Assembly (NCBI GenBank): GCA_964411125.1
Contig: CAYPJU010000002.1
Location: 62,001 to 126,000 of the forward strand
Length of the DNA stretch: 64,000 bases
DNA from: JBFIHF01 sp964411125
GTDB taxonomy: Bacteria > Myxococcota_A > Bradymonadia > Bradymonadales > Bradymonadaceae
Direction of reading: 5' to 3'
Under the pieces are notes generated by a model. That model had not been told where the DNA came from. It saw only the letters and a program-made list of their open reading frames with translations, and ran no database searches. Made by a program: the position numbers and the translations under genes. Position 1 is the stretch's first letter, and each line of letters opens with the position of its first letter. Of this stretch, positions 44,492 to 52,957 are shown one piece after another.

Positions 44492-45865
44492 GTGCGCCCC
44501 CTCCCCACCATCTACGTCTGGCTCGCCCTTCTTCTGGCGGGCTGCGAGCGCGCGCCGACCGTAGAGACGATCACCGAGGCGGACGCCGCACGCGATGACG
44601 CAGTGACCCGCGCTCTCGAATTCTACGGGACGCGAGCGAAGTTCGAGCGCCCGGTGACGGTGGCCGGAAAAGTACCCGGCCTCGGCGACACGCGTTCGGA
44701 AACGTGCGGCGCATGCCATCAGGAGATCTACCGGGAGTGGCAGCTCTCGACGCATGCCCACGCGTGGACCGACGACGCACAGTTCATGGAGGAGTTGAAG
44801 AAATCGCGCGGCAAGAAGCCGGGAGACGGCGACGTCGGGTGGCTCTGCGTCAACTGCCACACGCCCGCCGCGGAGCAGCTCGAGCAGCTCGTCGTGGGGC
44901 TCGACGGCGGCGACATCGCCATGCCACGCTACGTCGACAACCCGACGTTCGATCCGAAGATGCAAGACGACGCGATCGGGTGCGCGACGTGCCACGTCGA
45001 GAACGGGGTCGTCTACGGCCCATGGGGGACGACGAACGCTCCCCACCCGGTCGCGAAGCGTGACTCGCTAAGCGACGAAGGGGTCTGTGTACGGTGTCAC
45101 CAGGCCGAGCAATTTTACGAGTCGCGCAACCTCGGCTGCTTCTTCGACACCGGCAAGACGTTCGCGGCTTCGCCGGCCGCGAAGGCAGGCAAGACCTGCC
45201 AGTCGTGCCACATGCCGGAGGTCGTCCGCCCTCTCATGCCCGGCTTCGAGCCCCGAAAAACGCGTCGGCACTGGTTCGGCGGCTCCCTGATCCCGAAGCG
45301 ACCGGAGTACGCGGCGGAGCTTGCCGCGCTCGAGAAGCACTACCCGGACGGGGTGTCGATCACCGTCGCGCCCTGGAGCGCGGCCCTCGAAACGAGGTGG
45401 AAGAGTCAGCCGAAGCTCTCGGCTCCAGACGAGAAACATCGAAAGAGCTTGGAGAAGAAATGCGTCGGTGAGTGCGTGCCGGTCGCCATCGTCGTGACGA
45501 ACACGGAGGCGGGACACACGGTGCCGACGGGGGATCCGGAGCGGCATGTAGACGTGACGGCGAGCGCGATGCTGGACGGAAAGTTGGTGGCACGCGATTT
45601 CACTCGTATTGGCTCTCGTTACGAGTGGTGGCCGAAGACGAAGCGACTGGCAGACACCCGCCTTTTGCCGGGAGAATCACGGGTAGTGCGGATCGAAGCG
45701 CCGCTCGGCGCGACTCTTGAAGTGAAGGGTGAGAAGTTCCGGATGTACTCCGACGCATTCGCCTTCCACGACCTCGAAGGACAGTCGGTGCGCGGGGTCG
45801 TCTTCTCGACCGTGAGCGCTTCGGTCTCGGAAGTCGTGAACGAAACCTCTGAGCCACCGCGTTGA
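44492..45865 (+). CDS. Multiheme (five CXXCH) cytochrome c lipoprotein
   Basis: Starting at GTG 44492, the 457-residue protein has a lipobox LLAGC (Cys18). Five heme-c sites CGACH (72), CVNCH (119), CATCH (164), CVRCH (199) and CQSCH (236) lie in the first 240 residues. The rest is beta-rich (AIVVTNTEAGHTVPTGDPERHVD, KGEKFRMYSD) without further hemes. The arrangement is like cytochrome c-554-type (tetraheme/pentaheme) redox proteins exposed on the membrane, so an electron-transfer role is likely. A longer frame starts at GTG 44456. No cytochrome maturation genes are visible nearby apart from the HemX/CcsA-like one at 8832. Confidence 0.88.
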   Translation: MRPLPTIYVWLALLLAGCERAPTVETITEADAARDDAVTRALEFYGTRAKFERPVTVAGKVPGLGDTRSETCGACHQEIYREWQLSTHAHAWTDDAQFMEELKKSRGKKPGDGDVGWLCVNCHTPAAEQLEQLVVGLDGGDIAMPRYVDNPTFDPKMQDDAIGCATCHVENGVVYGPWGTTNAPHPVAKRDSLSDEGVCVRCHQAEQFYESRNLGCFFDTGKTFAASPAAKAGKTCQSCHMPEVVRPLMPGFEPRKTRRHWFGGSLIPKRPEYAAELAALEKHYPDGVSITVAPWSAALETRWKSQPKLSAPDEKHRKSLEKKCVGECVPVAIVVTNTEAGHTVPTGDPERHVDVTASAMLDGKLVARDFTRIGSRYEWWPKTKRLADTRLLPGESRVVRIEAPLGATLEVKGEKFRMYSDAFAFHDLEGQSVRGVVFSTVSASVSEVVNETSEPPR

Positions 45866-45884
45866 GTGCGGCGTCAGAGCTGCC

Positions 45885-46319
45885 TCATTCCCCGCCGAAT
45901 TCTTCCAGTTCGAAATGCCCGTAGAGCTCCTTCGGCTTGTCGGCAAGTTCGAGCCGGGGTGCGTCGGGCCACATCCGCTCGAGATCGTAGTCCTGGCGTT
46001 CGGGGCCGTTGAAGACGTGCAGGATGACGTCGCCGAAGTCGACGAGCGCCCAGCGCCCACCATCGACCCCCTCCATCCCGTACGTCTGGCGGCCAGTTTC
46101 TTCGCCGACGCGCTGTTCGACCTGCCGCGCGATCGCCTGAACGTGGCGCTCGGAGGTGCCGGTCGTGACGATCACGAAGTCCGTGTAGGAGACCCGGCCA
46201 CGCAGGTCGATGACGACCGTGTTGAGCGCCTTGAGGTCCCAGGTCCACTCGGCGATCGCGTTCGCGAGTTCGAGGATTTCCTCGTCGATTTCGGGTGTGT
46301 CGGCTCGTTTCGCTTTCAT
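45885..46319 (-). CDS. rsfS: Ribosomal silencing factor RsfS
   Basis: RsfS binds uL14 on the 50S subunit and blocks 70S joining in slow growth. The 144-residue protein shows ALNTVVIDLRGRVSYTDF, VTTGTSERHVQAIAR, GVDGGRWALVDFGDVILHVF and ERQDYDLERMWPDA, all hallmark strings. GAGG lies five bases before ATG 46319. proA ends just upstream on the same strand, with the usual proA-rsfS association. It ends 19 bp from the convergent cytochrome. Confidence 0.95.
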   Translation of the reverse strand: MKAKRADTPEIDEEILELANAIAEWTWDLKALNTVVIDLRGRVSYTDFVIVTTGTSERHVQAIARQVEQRVGEETGRQTYGMEGVDGGRWALVDFGDVILHVFNGPERQDYDLERMWPDAPRLELADKPKELYGHFELEEFGGE

Positions 46320-46347
46320 TCGGCCTCGTTTCTTCGGCGTTTCGACG

Positions 46348-47631
46348 TCAGGTTCTGACCTGTCCCGTCCCAAAGACGACGAACTTGGTCGTCGTCAGTT
46401 CTTCGATCCCCATCGGACCGTACGCGTGCAACCGCGTGGTGCTGATTCCAATCTCGGCCCCCAGACCGAGCTCCCCTCCGTCGGCAAAGCGAGTGGACGC
46501 GTTCACCAGGACGCAGGAGCTGTCGACCCATTCCACGAACCGCCGAGCTTTCGCATAATCGTCGGTTACGATCGCTTCGGTATGGCGCGACCCATGGGTG
46601 TCGATGTGCTCGATCGCCGCGTCGAGATCGTCGACGACCCGGATTGCGCATTCCATGGCGAGGAACTCGTGCCCGTAGGAAGAGTCGGCGGCTGCGCGGT
46701 AGAGCTCCGAGTCGATGCCGGCTCGCTTCGCTATCTCGAACGACGCGGGGCACAGGTGCAGGAAGACCCCGGCGTCGGTCAGACGCCGCAAGATTCGATC
46801 GAGGTGACCTTCGACGGCGGATCGGAGCACGAGTACGGTCTCGGCCGCGTTGCAGACGCTGGTCCGCTGGGTCTTCGCGTTGAGGACGATGTCGTCGATC
46901 ATCTTGGCCGAGGCGGCGTCGACGACGACGTGGCAGACGCCCTCGTCGTGCTTGATCACGGGGATTCGCGAGTGTTCGGCGACGAACCGGATGAGCCCCT
47001 TTCCGCCGCGCGGAATGATCAGATCGATCTGCTCCTCGAGAGTGAGCATCTCGCGCACGGCGTCGCGGTCGCGAGTATCGACGAAGCCGATCGCGTCGAC
47101 CGCTCCGGCGGGGAGCGCGCTCGCGAGGAGTCCTTTTCGCAGGGCCTCGTAGACGGCGGTGTTCGACCGGAGGGCGTCGCTTCCCCCTTTGAGGAGAACG
47201 CCGTTACCGCTCTTGAGGCAGAGGGCGGCGGCGTCGCTCGTCACGTTGGGCCGGGACTCGTAGATGAAGCCGATGACGCCGAGCGGAATCCGCCTGCGGC
47301 CGACCTGCAGTCCGTTCGGGCGAGTCCACATCTTGTCGACCCGACCGACGGGGTCCTCGAGGAGGGCAATCTCCTCGATGCCGTCGGCCATCGCGTCGAT
47401 ACGCGCGGGGGTGAGCTCCAGCCGCTCGAGGTAGGCCGAATCTTTCCCGGCGGCGCGGGCCGCCTCTACGTCCTGCCGGTTCGCGGTCAGGATCGGCTCT
47501 CGGTTTTGACGCAGGGCGCGGGCCATCTGGCGAAGCGCGTCGTCTTTGGTAGTGGTCGGCTGGCGCGCCAGGATGCGGGCGCCATTCTGCACGGCCGCGG
47601 CGAGGCCGCGAAGATCATGCGCGTCGGTCAT
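46348..47631 (-). CDS. proA: Gamma-glutamyl phosphate reductase
   Basis: ProA reduces gamma-glutamyl phosphate with NADPH to glutamate-5-semialdehyde in proline synthesis. The 427-residue ALDH-fold protein has VGRRRIPLGVIGFIYESRPN, the catalytic Cys260 in QRTSVCNAAETV and the C-terminal RTHAYGPMG-like string TTRLHAYGPMGIEELTTTK. ATG 47631 follows a good promoter at 47693-47720. ProB is not in this window. Confidence 0.97.
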   Translation of the reverse strand: MTDAHDLRGLAAAVQNGARILARQPTTTKDDALRQMARALRQNREPILTANRQDVEAARAAGKDSAYLERLELTPARIDAMADGIEEIALLEDPVGRVDKMWTRPNGLQVGRRRIPLGVIGFIYESRPNVTSDAAALCLKSGNGVLLKGGSDALRSNTAVYEALRKGLLASALPAGAVDAIGFVDTRDRDAVREMLTLEEQIDLIIPRGGKGLIRFVAEHSRIPVIKHDEGVCHVVVDAASAKMIDDIVLNAKTQRTSVCNAAETVLVLRSAVEGHLDRILRRLTDAGVFLHLCPASFEIAKRAGIDSELYRAAADSSYGHEFLAMECAIRVVDDLDAAIEHIDTHGSRHTEAIVTDDYAKARRFVEWVDSSCVLVNASTRFADGGELGLGAEIGISTTRLHAYGPMGIEELTTTKFVVFGTGQVRT

Positions 47632-47692
47632 CAGGACCTTTGCGGTGGGGGAAACGGAATGCGCCGGGGTGTCGTCGTGTCATCCAATGCCC

Positions 47693-47720
47693 ATTCTAGA
47701 CTCACCCAAACTGGCGTCAA
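47693..47720 (-). promoter_or_regulatory. Sigma70-type promoter of proA-rsfS
   Basis: On the minus strand TTGACG (47720-47715) and TAGAAT (47698-47693) are separated by 16 nt, with transcription expected near 47685, about 55 bp before the proA ATG. Confidence 0.75.
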
Positions 47721-47767
47721 CAGCACGCTGCCGAACGGCTCGCGCGCTCGCGTTGCCCGAAAGCGGC

Positions 47768-48139
47768 TCAATGGGTGGCGCTCCCCTCGGCTTCTTCCAT
47801 CGTCGCTCGGAGCGACCGGCCGTCTTCCGAGGCGGAAAACTCCAGGGAGTCATTGACGGTGAGGTCGATCGCGAGCACCCGATCCTGCTCGACGTACATG
47901 ACGATCGAGCTGTCCTCGATGCGATCTTTTCCGATCGAGATCTTGAACGGCGCCTCGAAACCGCAGTCGACGTCGATGTCGTCGCGCGCCTGAATCTCGA
48001 CGCAGGTGCGCGTCATCGTGTCGGACTCGAGAAAGCTCGCCTCCTCCACCGAGACTTCCCACACTTCCTCGACGGTACATCCGCCGAGCAGCGCGCTCGA
48101 AGCCATCGAAATCACTACCAGTGCCAACAATTTCTTCAT
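47768..48139 (-). CDS. Small lipoprotein of unknown function
   Basis: The 123-residue product starts MKKLLALVVISMASSALLGG and has the lipobox LGGC (Cys21). The short mature domain is beta-rich with a possible disulfide (TRTCVEIQARDDIDVDCGF). I do not recognise a family. ATG 48139 gives the best signal peptide; ATG 48148 adds three residues. It lies downstream of the divergent VWA gene region and upstream of proA. Confidence 0.75.
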   Translation of the reverse strand: MKKLLALVVISMASSALLGGCTVEEVWEVSVEEASFLESDTMTRTCVEIQARDDIDVDCGFEAPFKISIGKDRIEDSSIVMYVEQDRVLAIDLTVNDSLEFSASEDGRSLRATMEEAEGSATH

Positions 48140-48314
48140 CGAATCCATACCCTTTTCCCACGTGTGATGGGTTCGAATATCGAACGGATCCGCTCATCTG
48201 CAACCCCACGGCTGCAAATCGCTTCCCGACGCGCCGGTGGATCGGGGGCCGCGGTTTGTACGGAGTCCCCGAGTCCGTTAGAGTTGCCGCACTATTTGGA
48301 GAAAATTTTTCTGC

Positions 48315-48348
48315 GGTCTCCCGCCCCTTTCTCTCCCTGCGGGGGACC
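48315..48348. repeat. Hairpin in the leader of the VWA lipoprotein gene
   Basis: GGTCTCCCGC (48315-48324) pairs with GCGGGGGACC (48339-48348) around a 14-nt pyrimidine loop, about 20 bp before the start codon and overlapping the likely mRNA leader. It could modulate translation. Confidence 0.45.
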
Positions 48349-48368
48349 GAACTTTTGGAGGAAATGAG

Positions 48369-50876
48369 ATGCAGCGGTTCGCAATAACTTTGATGGTAGG
48401 GCTCGCGTTCGGGTCGATGGCATGTGGCGGTTGTGACGGGGCGGTGAAGGACGACCCCGAGGTCTGCGCGGCGGACGAAAAGGTGAACCCCATCAACGGC
48501 GAGTGCGTCCCGGCGCGCGAGTCGATGCCGAACAACGACATCATCGGAGGAGACGCCGGCATGACCGACGCGTCGGACTCGGGTCCCGTCGACATGTGGC
48601 ACAACCCGTTCCTCGACATGGAGGCGGACGTCCCCGAGAGCGAACGCTGCTCCCCCGACCTCGACAGCGACCGCGATGGGCTGACGAACGAGTGCGAGTG
48701 CGACCTCAACACCGACCCCGCGCGAGCGGACACCGACGACGACGGTGCTTCCGACGGGTACGAAGACGCGAACAAGAACTGCAATTACGACGTCGGGCAG
48801 GAGACCAACCCGCGGCAGCCGGACACCGACAACGACGGGCTTCTCGACGGCGCGGAGCGCGACGCGGGGACCGATCCCCTCGACATCGATTCGGACGACG
48901 ACGGCGTGAACGACGGCGCGGAAGCGTCCGGGTGCATGAACCCGCTCGATCCCGACACCGATGGTGACGGCCTTCCCGACGACATCGAAGACACGAACCT
49001 CGACGGGCAGCTCGGCACCTGCGTCGACCACATGTGGACGGCCGAGTGCGCCGGGAACGAGTCGAACCCGTGCGACGCGGACACCGACGGCGACGGAACG
49101 CCCGACAACGAAGAGGCCGCGTTCCTCGGGTGCACCCCCGACGACACCGCGAACCTGATGGATCCGCAGTTCGTCGACAGCGTGACGGGCGACTACAAGC
49201 TCGCCCTCGAGACCGCCGTGAGCACGGGCGACGTCAACGGCCTCAAGGCGCATGCGTTCAGCGACGCCACGAACGGATACGCCGGCTTCATCGCGGCGCT
49301 CGGTAAACCGGCGGGGGCCAATACTCCCGAAGCGATCTCGAGTTACGTGTTCCAGCAGATCGGCGCGGTCTTTTCCGGAGCGACCCAGCGGGCGACCGGT
49401 CGCCGCATCCAGACCCACGACGGGTTCACCGCCACCGTGAGCGTCGTGGCGGAGCTGTCGGGCGGCCTCAAAGCCGACACGGTCCGCGACCAGATCCTCG
49501 CGCGGCTGAGCGGGCAGCAAAACGTGTCGCACGGCGCCACCGGAAACTTCAGCGCGACGTCGGGCGGCGACCCGATGCTGGCGGTCTACCAGATCGTGTT
49601 CCGCAACAGCGGCGACTACATCATCTCGCTCGCCGCCGTGCCGGAGTCGGATTACCTCGACCTCAACGCGGCTTCCGGCTTCCTCGTCGACGACGTGACC
49701 GGCGGAACCGCGATCGCGAGGTCGGGCGAAGCGCTCGAAAACGAGTGCGTGTCCTATCGAAACGACCAACGCGCCAAGGTGGACTTCATCTGGATCATCG
49801 ACGGATCCGGCTCCATGAACGAGGAGATCGAAGACGTCAAAGCCTACGCGGCGCAGTTCGGCAACATCCTGACAGCGAGCAACCTCGACTGGCGGGTCGC
49901 CGTGACGAGCGCGTCGTGCTTCGGCATCCATGACGACCCCGCGGTCGCCGCGGACGTGAAGAGCCTCTTCGACCCGTCCGGACAGACCGGACCTTGCCCT
50001 GCCCCGCCCGACACCTCGATGTTCCCGATCCCGATCCCGGGGCCCGGACAGTGGGTGAACGGCCGCATCTGCAACGACGCGTTTACGACGGACGTCAACG
50101 CCTTCACCCAGTGCATCGACACCGTGCGGCAGGGCCTGCAGTCCGAGAACACGGTCACGATCGGCACCGCCGCCGTCGACCGGGCTCTCCCTCGCAGCGA
50201 CACGAACCCCGGGAAGATTCGGACCGACGCCGCGGTCGTCGTCATCAGCGTGACCGACGAATTCGACGACCTCTTCCAGAACAAGATGGGCTTCCGCGAC
50301 GCCGGTCAGGCGAGCGACCCGCCGAACGACCCGACCCTGGGCGCGGGCTTCGACCAGACCGCGCTCGACAACGTCGTGCAGCCGTTCGTGGACTACTTCC
50401 TGCGGCTCGAGGTCGGCGCGACCGTGTTCGGCATCTACTGGATTCCCGGGACTCAGTGCGACACCGCGTCGGAAGCTGCGGCCGGTATCCACACGGTGGT
50501 GGGCCGGACGGGCGGGACCGCCGGCAGCGTCTGCCAGTCCGACCTGACCGCGACGCTCGAACAGATCGCGACCGCTTCGGCGGGCATTGCCAGCGGGCTG
50601 CGCCTGCGCGGCGTGCCCGTCGCGCCTTCGATCGTGACCAAGGTCGGACAAGTGTCGACGGGGAACATCGTCGAGCTGACGCGTAGCAGAGCGGACGGCT
50701 GGGACTACGACTCCACCGTGAACCGAGTGACGTTCCAGGGACCAAACCCGCCCCAGACCGGAGACCGCGTGGTCATCGCCTACCGACGCTGGGAAGGGAG
50801 CATTCGGCAGTGCGTCGACGACGTCGACTGCCCGCGTGAACAGAAATACCGGTGCGTGGACGGGCAATGTCTGTAG
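48369..50876 (+). CDS. Surface lipoprotein with TSP3-type calcium repeats and a VWA domain
   Basis: The 835-residue product has a hydrophobic signal ending near SMACGGC. Residues about 95-265 are thrombospondin-3-like repeats (DLDSDRDGLTNECECD, DTDNDGLLDGAERD, DTDGDGLPDDIED). A beta region (270-460) follows. The VWA domain begins FIWIIDGSGSM at about 475, a metal-ion-dependent adhesion site DxSxS. Many cysteines (such as CFGIHDD, CPAPPD) suggest disulfides. The end is a short Cys-rich unit. It should bind calcium and a protein ligand at the cell surface. GGAGGAAATGAG precedes the ATG. Confidence 0.88.
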   Translation: MQRFAITLMVGLAFGSMACGGCDGAVKDDPEVCAADEKVNPINGECVPARESMPNNDIIGGDAGMTDASDSGPVDMWHNPFLDMEADVPESERCSPDLDSDRDGLTNECECDLNTDPARADTDDDGASDGYEDANKNCNYDVGQETNPRQPDTDNDGLLDGAERDAGTDPLDIDSDDDGVNDGAEASGCMNPLDPDTDGDGLPDDIEDTNLDGQLGTCVDHMWTAECAGNESNPCDADTDGDGTPDNEEAAFLGCTPDDTANLMDPQFVDSVTGDYKLALETAVSTGDVNGLKAHAFSDATNGYAGFIAALGKPAGANTPEAISSYVFQQIGAVFSGATQRATGRRIQTHDGFTATVSVVAELSGGLKADTVRDQILARLSGQQNVSHGATGNFSATSGGDPMLAVYQIVFRNSGDYIISLAAVPESDYLDLNAASGFLVDDVTGGTAIARSGEALENECVSYRNDQRAKVDFIWIIDGSGSMNEEIEDVKAYAAQFGNILTASNLDWRVAVTSASCFGIHDDPAVAADVKSLFDPSGQTGPCPAPPDTSMFPIPIPGPGQWVNGRICNDAFTTDVNAFTQCIDTVRQGLQSENTVTIGTAAVDRALPRSDTNPGKIRTDAAVVVISVTDEFDDLFQNKMGFRDAGQASDPPNDPTLGAGFDQTALDNVVQPFVDYFLRLEVGATVFGIYWIPGTQCDTASEAAAGIHTVVGRTGGTAGSVCQSDLTATLEQIATASAGIASGLRLRGVPVAPSIVTKVGQVSTGNIVELTRSRADGWDYDSTVNRVTFQGPNPPQTGDRVVIAYRRWEGSIRQCVDDVDCPREQKYRCVDGQCL

Positions 50877-50931
50877 CGCCCTACTGACGCCCGGCGAATA
50901 ATCGCCGCAGGCACCGCGTTTTCTGAGTAGT

Positions 50932-50952
50932 CGGTGGGAATGGTTCCCACCG
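50932..50952. terminator. Perfect 9-bp hairpin after the VWA gene
   Basis: CGGTGGGAA and TTCCCACCG flank TGG, about 55 bp beyond the stop codon. It lacks a T-tract, so it is only a candidate terminator. Confidence 0.4.
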
Positions 50953-50974
50953 AACTCGAGTTGGGAAACATCTG

Positions 50975-51000
50975 GCGCGCACGACTTCGGGCGTGCGCGC
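50975..51000. repeat. 9-bp GC-rich hairpin upstream of the HNH gene
   Basis: GCGCGCACG and CGTGCGCGC enclose an 8-nt loop containing CTTCGG. It ends 32 bp before the HNH start codon. Confidence 0.45.
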
Positions 51001-51032
51001 GCGATGAGCAACTCCCGGCGATGGAAGGAGAC

Positions 51033-51539
51033 ATGGAGCCTGCATTACTACTGAACGCGACCTACGAGCCTCTCTCGGTCGTCGACTGGAAGAAGGCGAT
51101 CACGCTTGTACTTCTCGGCAAGGCCGAGGTGTTGGAACCGCAGGACCGGCCCGTCCGTTCCGCGACCCGCACGTTTGAGCTCCCATCGGTCCTGCGCTTG
51201 TATTCGCGGGTGAAGGTGCCGCGTCGTGCCGTCCAATTCTCGCGGACGAACATCTACCGACGCGACGGCTACACGTGCCAGTACTGCGTGAACAAGTTCC
51301 CGTGCTCCATGCTCACGTTCGACCACGTCCTTCCGCGTTCGCGCGGCGGCCAGACGACCTGGGAAAACATCGTGACGTCGTGTGAGGAGTGCAATCGCCG
51401 CAAAGGGGATCGACTTCCGAGCGAGGCCGAGATGCCGCTGGCCTCCAAGCCGAAGGAGCCGCGTTGGTGGCCCTTCTCGTCCGCGTCGTGGGACTACGGG
51501 GAGTACCACGAGCGATGGAAGCCCTACATGTGGACTTGA
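51033..51539 (+). CDS. HNH endonuclease family protein
   Basis: The 168-residue protein has an N-terminal alpha/beta part (ALLLNATYEPLSVVDWKKA) and an HNH fold at about 78-130: zinc cysteine pairs CQYC (82, 85) and CEEC (117, 120), the catalytic segment DH (97-98) and Asn112. This is the common form of stand-alone bacterial HNH proteins, whose natural target is mostly unknown. ATG 51033 follows GGAGAC. No toxin-antitoxin, methylase or phage gene lies next to it. Confidence 0.88.
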   Translation: MEPALLLNATYEPLSVVDWKKAITLVLLGKAEVLEPQDRPVRSATRTFELPSVLRLYSRVKVPRRAVQFSRTNIYRRDGYTCQYCVNKFPCSMLTFDHVLPRSRGGQTTWENIVTSCEECNRRKGDRLPSEAEMPLASKPKEPRWWPFSSASWDYGEYHERWKPYMWT

Positions 51540-51575
51540 ATCCGGGCCGCGCGGGGCGGCGCCGGGGCACCGACG

Positions 51576-52250
51576 TCAGGGGAGCTCGTCCCGAACGTTC
51601 AGACGGGCGCCGTTCTCGCGCCGCATCGCCATCTTCAACATTACCTCGGCGACCTCCCGTGCCGTCGGAAGCGTCTCGGGGTCCTCGTCGGGAAACGCGT
51701 CCGCTCGCATGTCGGTGGCGGTGCCTCCGGGATTGACCGAGATGACCGAGATTCCGTCGTCGCCGAGTTCGTCGGCGAGGGTGTCGGTCAGCCCTTCCAG
51801 CGCGTGCTTGCTGCAGGCGTAAGGCCCCCAGCCACCGCGCCCCTTGCGCCCCACCGAAGAGGAGACGTTCATCACGACCCCCTCCCCTTCGCGCAGTGCA
51901 TCGAGGAGCGCCTTCGTCACCAGAAAGGGTCCGTCGGAATTGACGGCGAACACCTGTCGCCATTGGTCGACGTCGACGTCTTCGATCGCCTCGCGTGGAC
52001 CGAGCAGGCCAGCGTTGTTGACGAGCAGATGAACGGGGCTTCCGACCGCGGCGGCGAACGAGGCGACGTCAGACGCCGACGAGACGTCGCAGCGGTGTGC
52101 GGTGACGCCCTCGGGAGCGCGCTCGGCCACGTCGTCGGATACACCACAGGTGAAGACTTCGGCGCCCGCCTCGACCAGCAGCTCGCAGAGGGCGGCTCCG
52201 ATGCCCCGCGTTCCGCCCGTGACCACGGCGCGTTTGCCTCGCCAGCTCAC
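51576..52250 (-). CDS. Short-chain dehydrogenase/reductase (SDR)
   Basis: The 224-residue protein is a classical SDR: TGGTRGIG cofactor loop at about 11-18, NNAG near 79-82, a Ser in VSSSVGRKG and the catalytic YACSK (about 143-147). PGGTATDM follows as the normal C-terminal loop. It is probably an NAD(P)-dependent alcohol or keto reductase. Substrate is unknown. Its start overlaps the stop of the helical protein at 52247-52861 (ATGA), linking both genes. Confidence 0.92.
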   Translation of the reverse strand: MSWRGKRAVVTGGTRGIGAALCELLVEAGAEVFTCGVSDDVAERAPEGVTAHRCDVSSASDVASFAAAVGSPVHLLVNNAGLLGPREAIEDVDVDQWRQVFAVNSDGPFLVTKALLDALREGEGVVMNVSSSVGRKGRGGWGPYACSKHALEGLTDTLADELGDDGISVISVNPGGTATDMRADAFPDEDPETLPTAREVAEVMLKMAMRRENGARLNVRDELP

Positions 52251-52861
52251 AGGACGGGTTCGTCCGGGTTGAGGGTGAGCGGCCAGCGGATCGACTTGTA
52301 CTCAGGGTTCTTCTTCCCGAGCTGACGGCGCATCGACTCGCGAAAGTTGCTCAGCACGTTGCTCAAGGTTCCCATCGCCTCGGCGCGGAACATCACGTGT
52401 CGGTTGTATTCGTGGAGCGCGTCGTCCATCTCGGACGTCTCGCCAGTCGCGGCGTCGAGGCGGCGTTGCAGGCCCTGAATCGCCGCGGGCGCCTCGTCGA
52501 TGACGTCCTTGCGCTCCGACAGATAGGCGATCATCTGCTCGACCTGCTCGGTGAGGATCTCTTCGTCCCAGTGGTAAAAGATTTCCTTGTCGTAGCCCTC
52601 GGCTCCGAGGCGGGCGAGCATCTTCTGCGTCGCTCGCAGCTCGGCGCCGAGATGTTTCCAGGCGAGCTTGTCCTCGATGAACTCTTTCTGCCACTGCAGA
52701 TAGTACTTGTCGGACATCTCGACACTGCGCTCCCACTTCTGCGCGGCGTGTTCGAGCCGCGGCAAGTAGAAGTCGACGAATTCCTCGCCCGTCTTGGCTC
52801 GACAGTAGTCGAGGCACTCCTTGAGACAGGTTTCGAGCTCGATGACGTTGGCTGTGGCCAT
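52247..52861 (-). CDS. Helical protein of unknown function
   Basis: The 204-residue product is almost entirely helical with long charged, coiled-coil-like stretches (HAAQKWERSVEMSDKYYLQW, HLGAELRATQKMLARLGAEG, AIQGLQRRLDAATGE). No signal peptide or known motif is visible. The ATG is at 52861. It precedes the SDR gene with an ATGA overlap, so the two are probably made together. Confidence 0.75.
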   Translation of the reverse strand: MATANVIELETCLKECLDYCRAKTGEEFVDFYLPRLEHAAQKWERSVEMSDKYYLQWQKEFIEDKLAWKHLGAELRATQKMLARLGAEGYDKEIFYHWDEEILTEQVEQMIAYLSERKDVIDEAPAAIQGLQRRLDAATGETSEMDDALHEYNRHVMFRAEAMGTLSNVLSNFRESMRRQLGKKNPEYKSIRWPLTLNPDEPVL

Positions 52862-52957
52862 GTTGCCTCCCGCTGGTCCCGAGGCTTATGCCGCAAAGGG
52901 ATGCGACCGTCAACGGGTGGTGTAACGCCGCTTTTGCGGGTAACGTCGTTTCACACC

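Noticed and set aside
47850..51011. 1053-codon open frame on the minus strand
   Set aside because: Antisense to the VWA lipoprotein and across a normal intergenic region; no signal peptide or motif, composition typical of antisense of GC-rich genes.
51033..51539. HNH gene as part of a restriction or phage-defence system
   Set aside because: No methylase, ATPase, helicase or phage gene lies next to it; neighbours are a VWA lipoprotein and an SDR enzyme.
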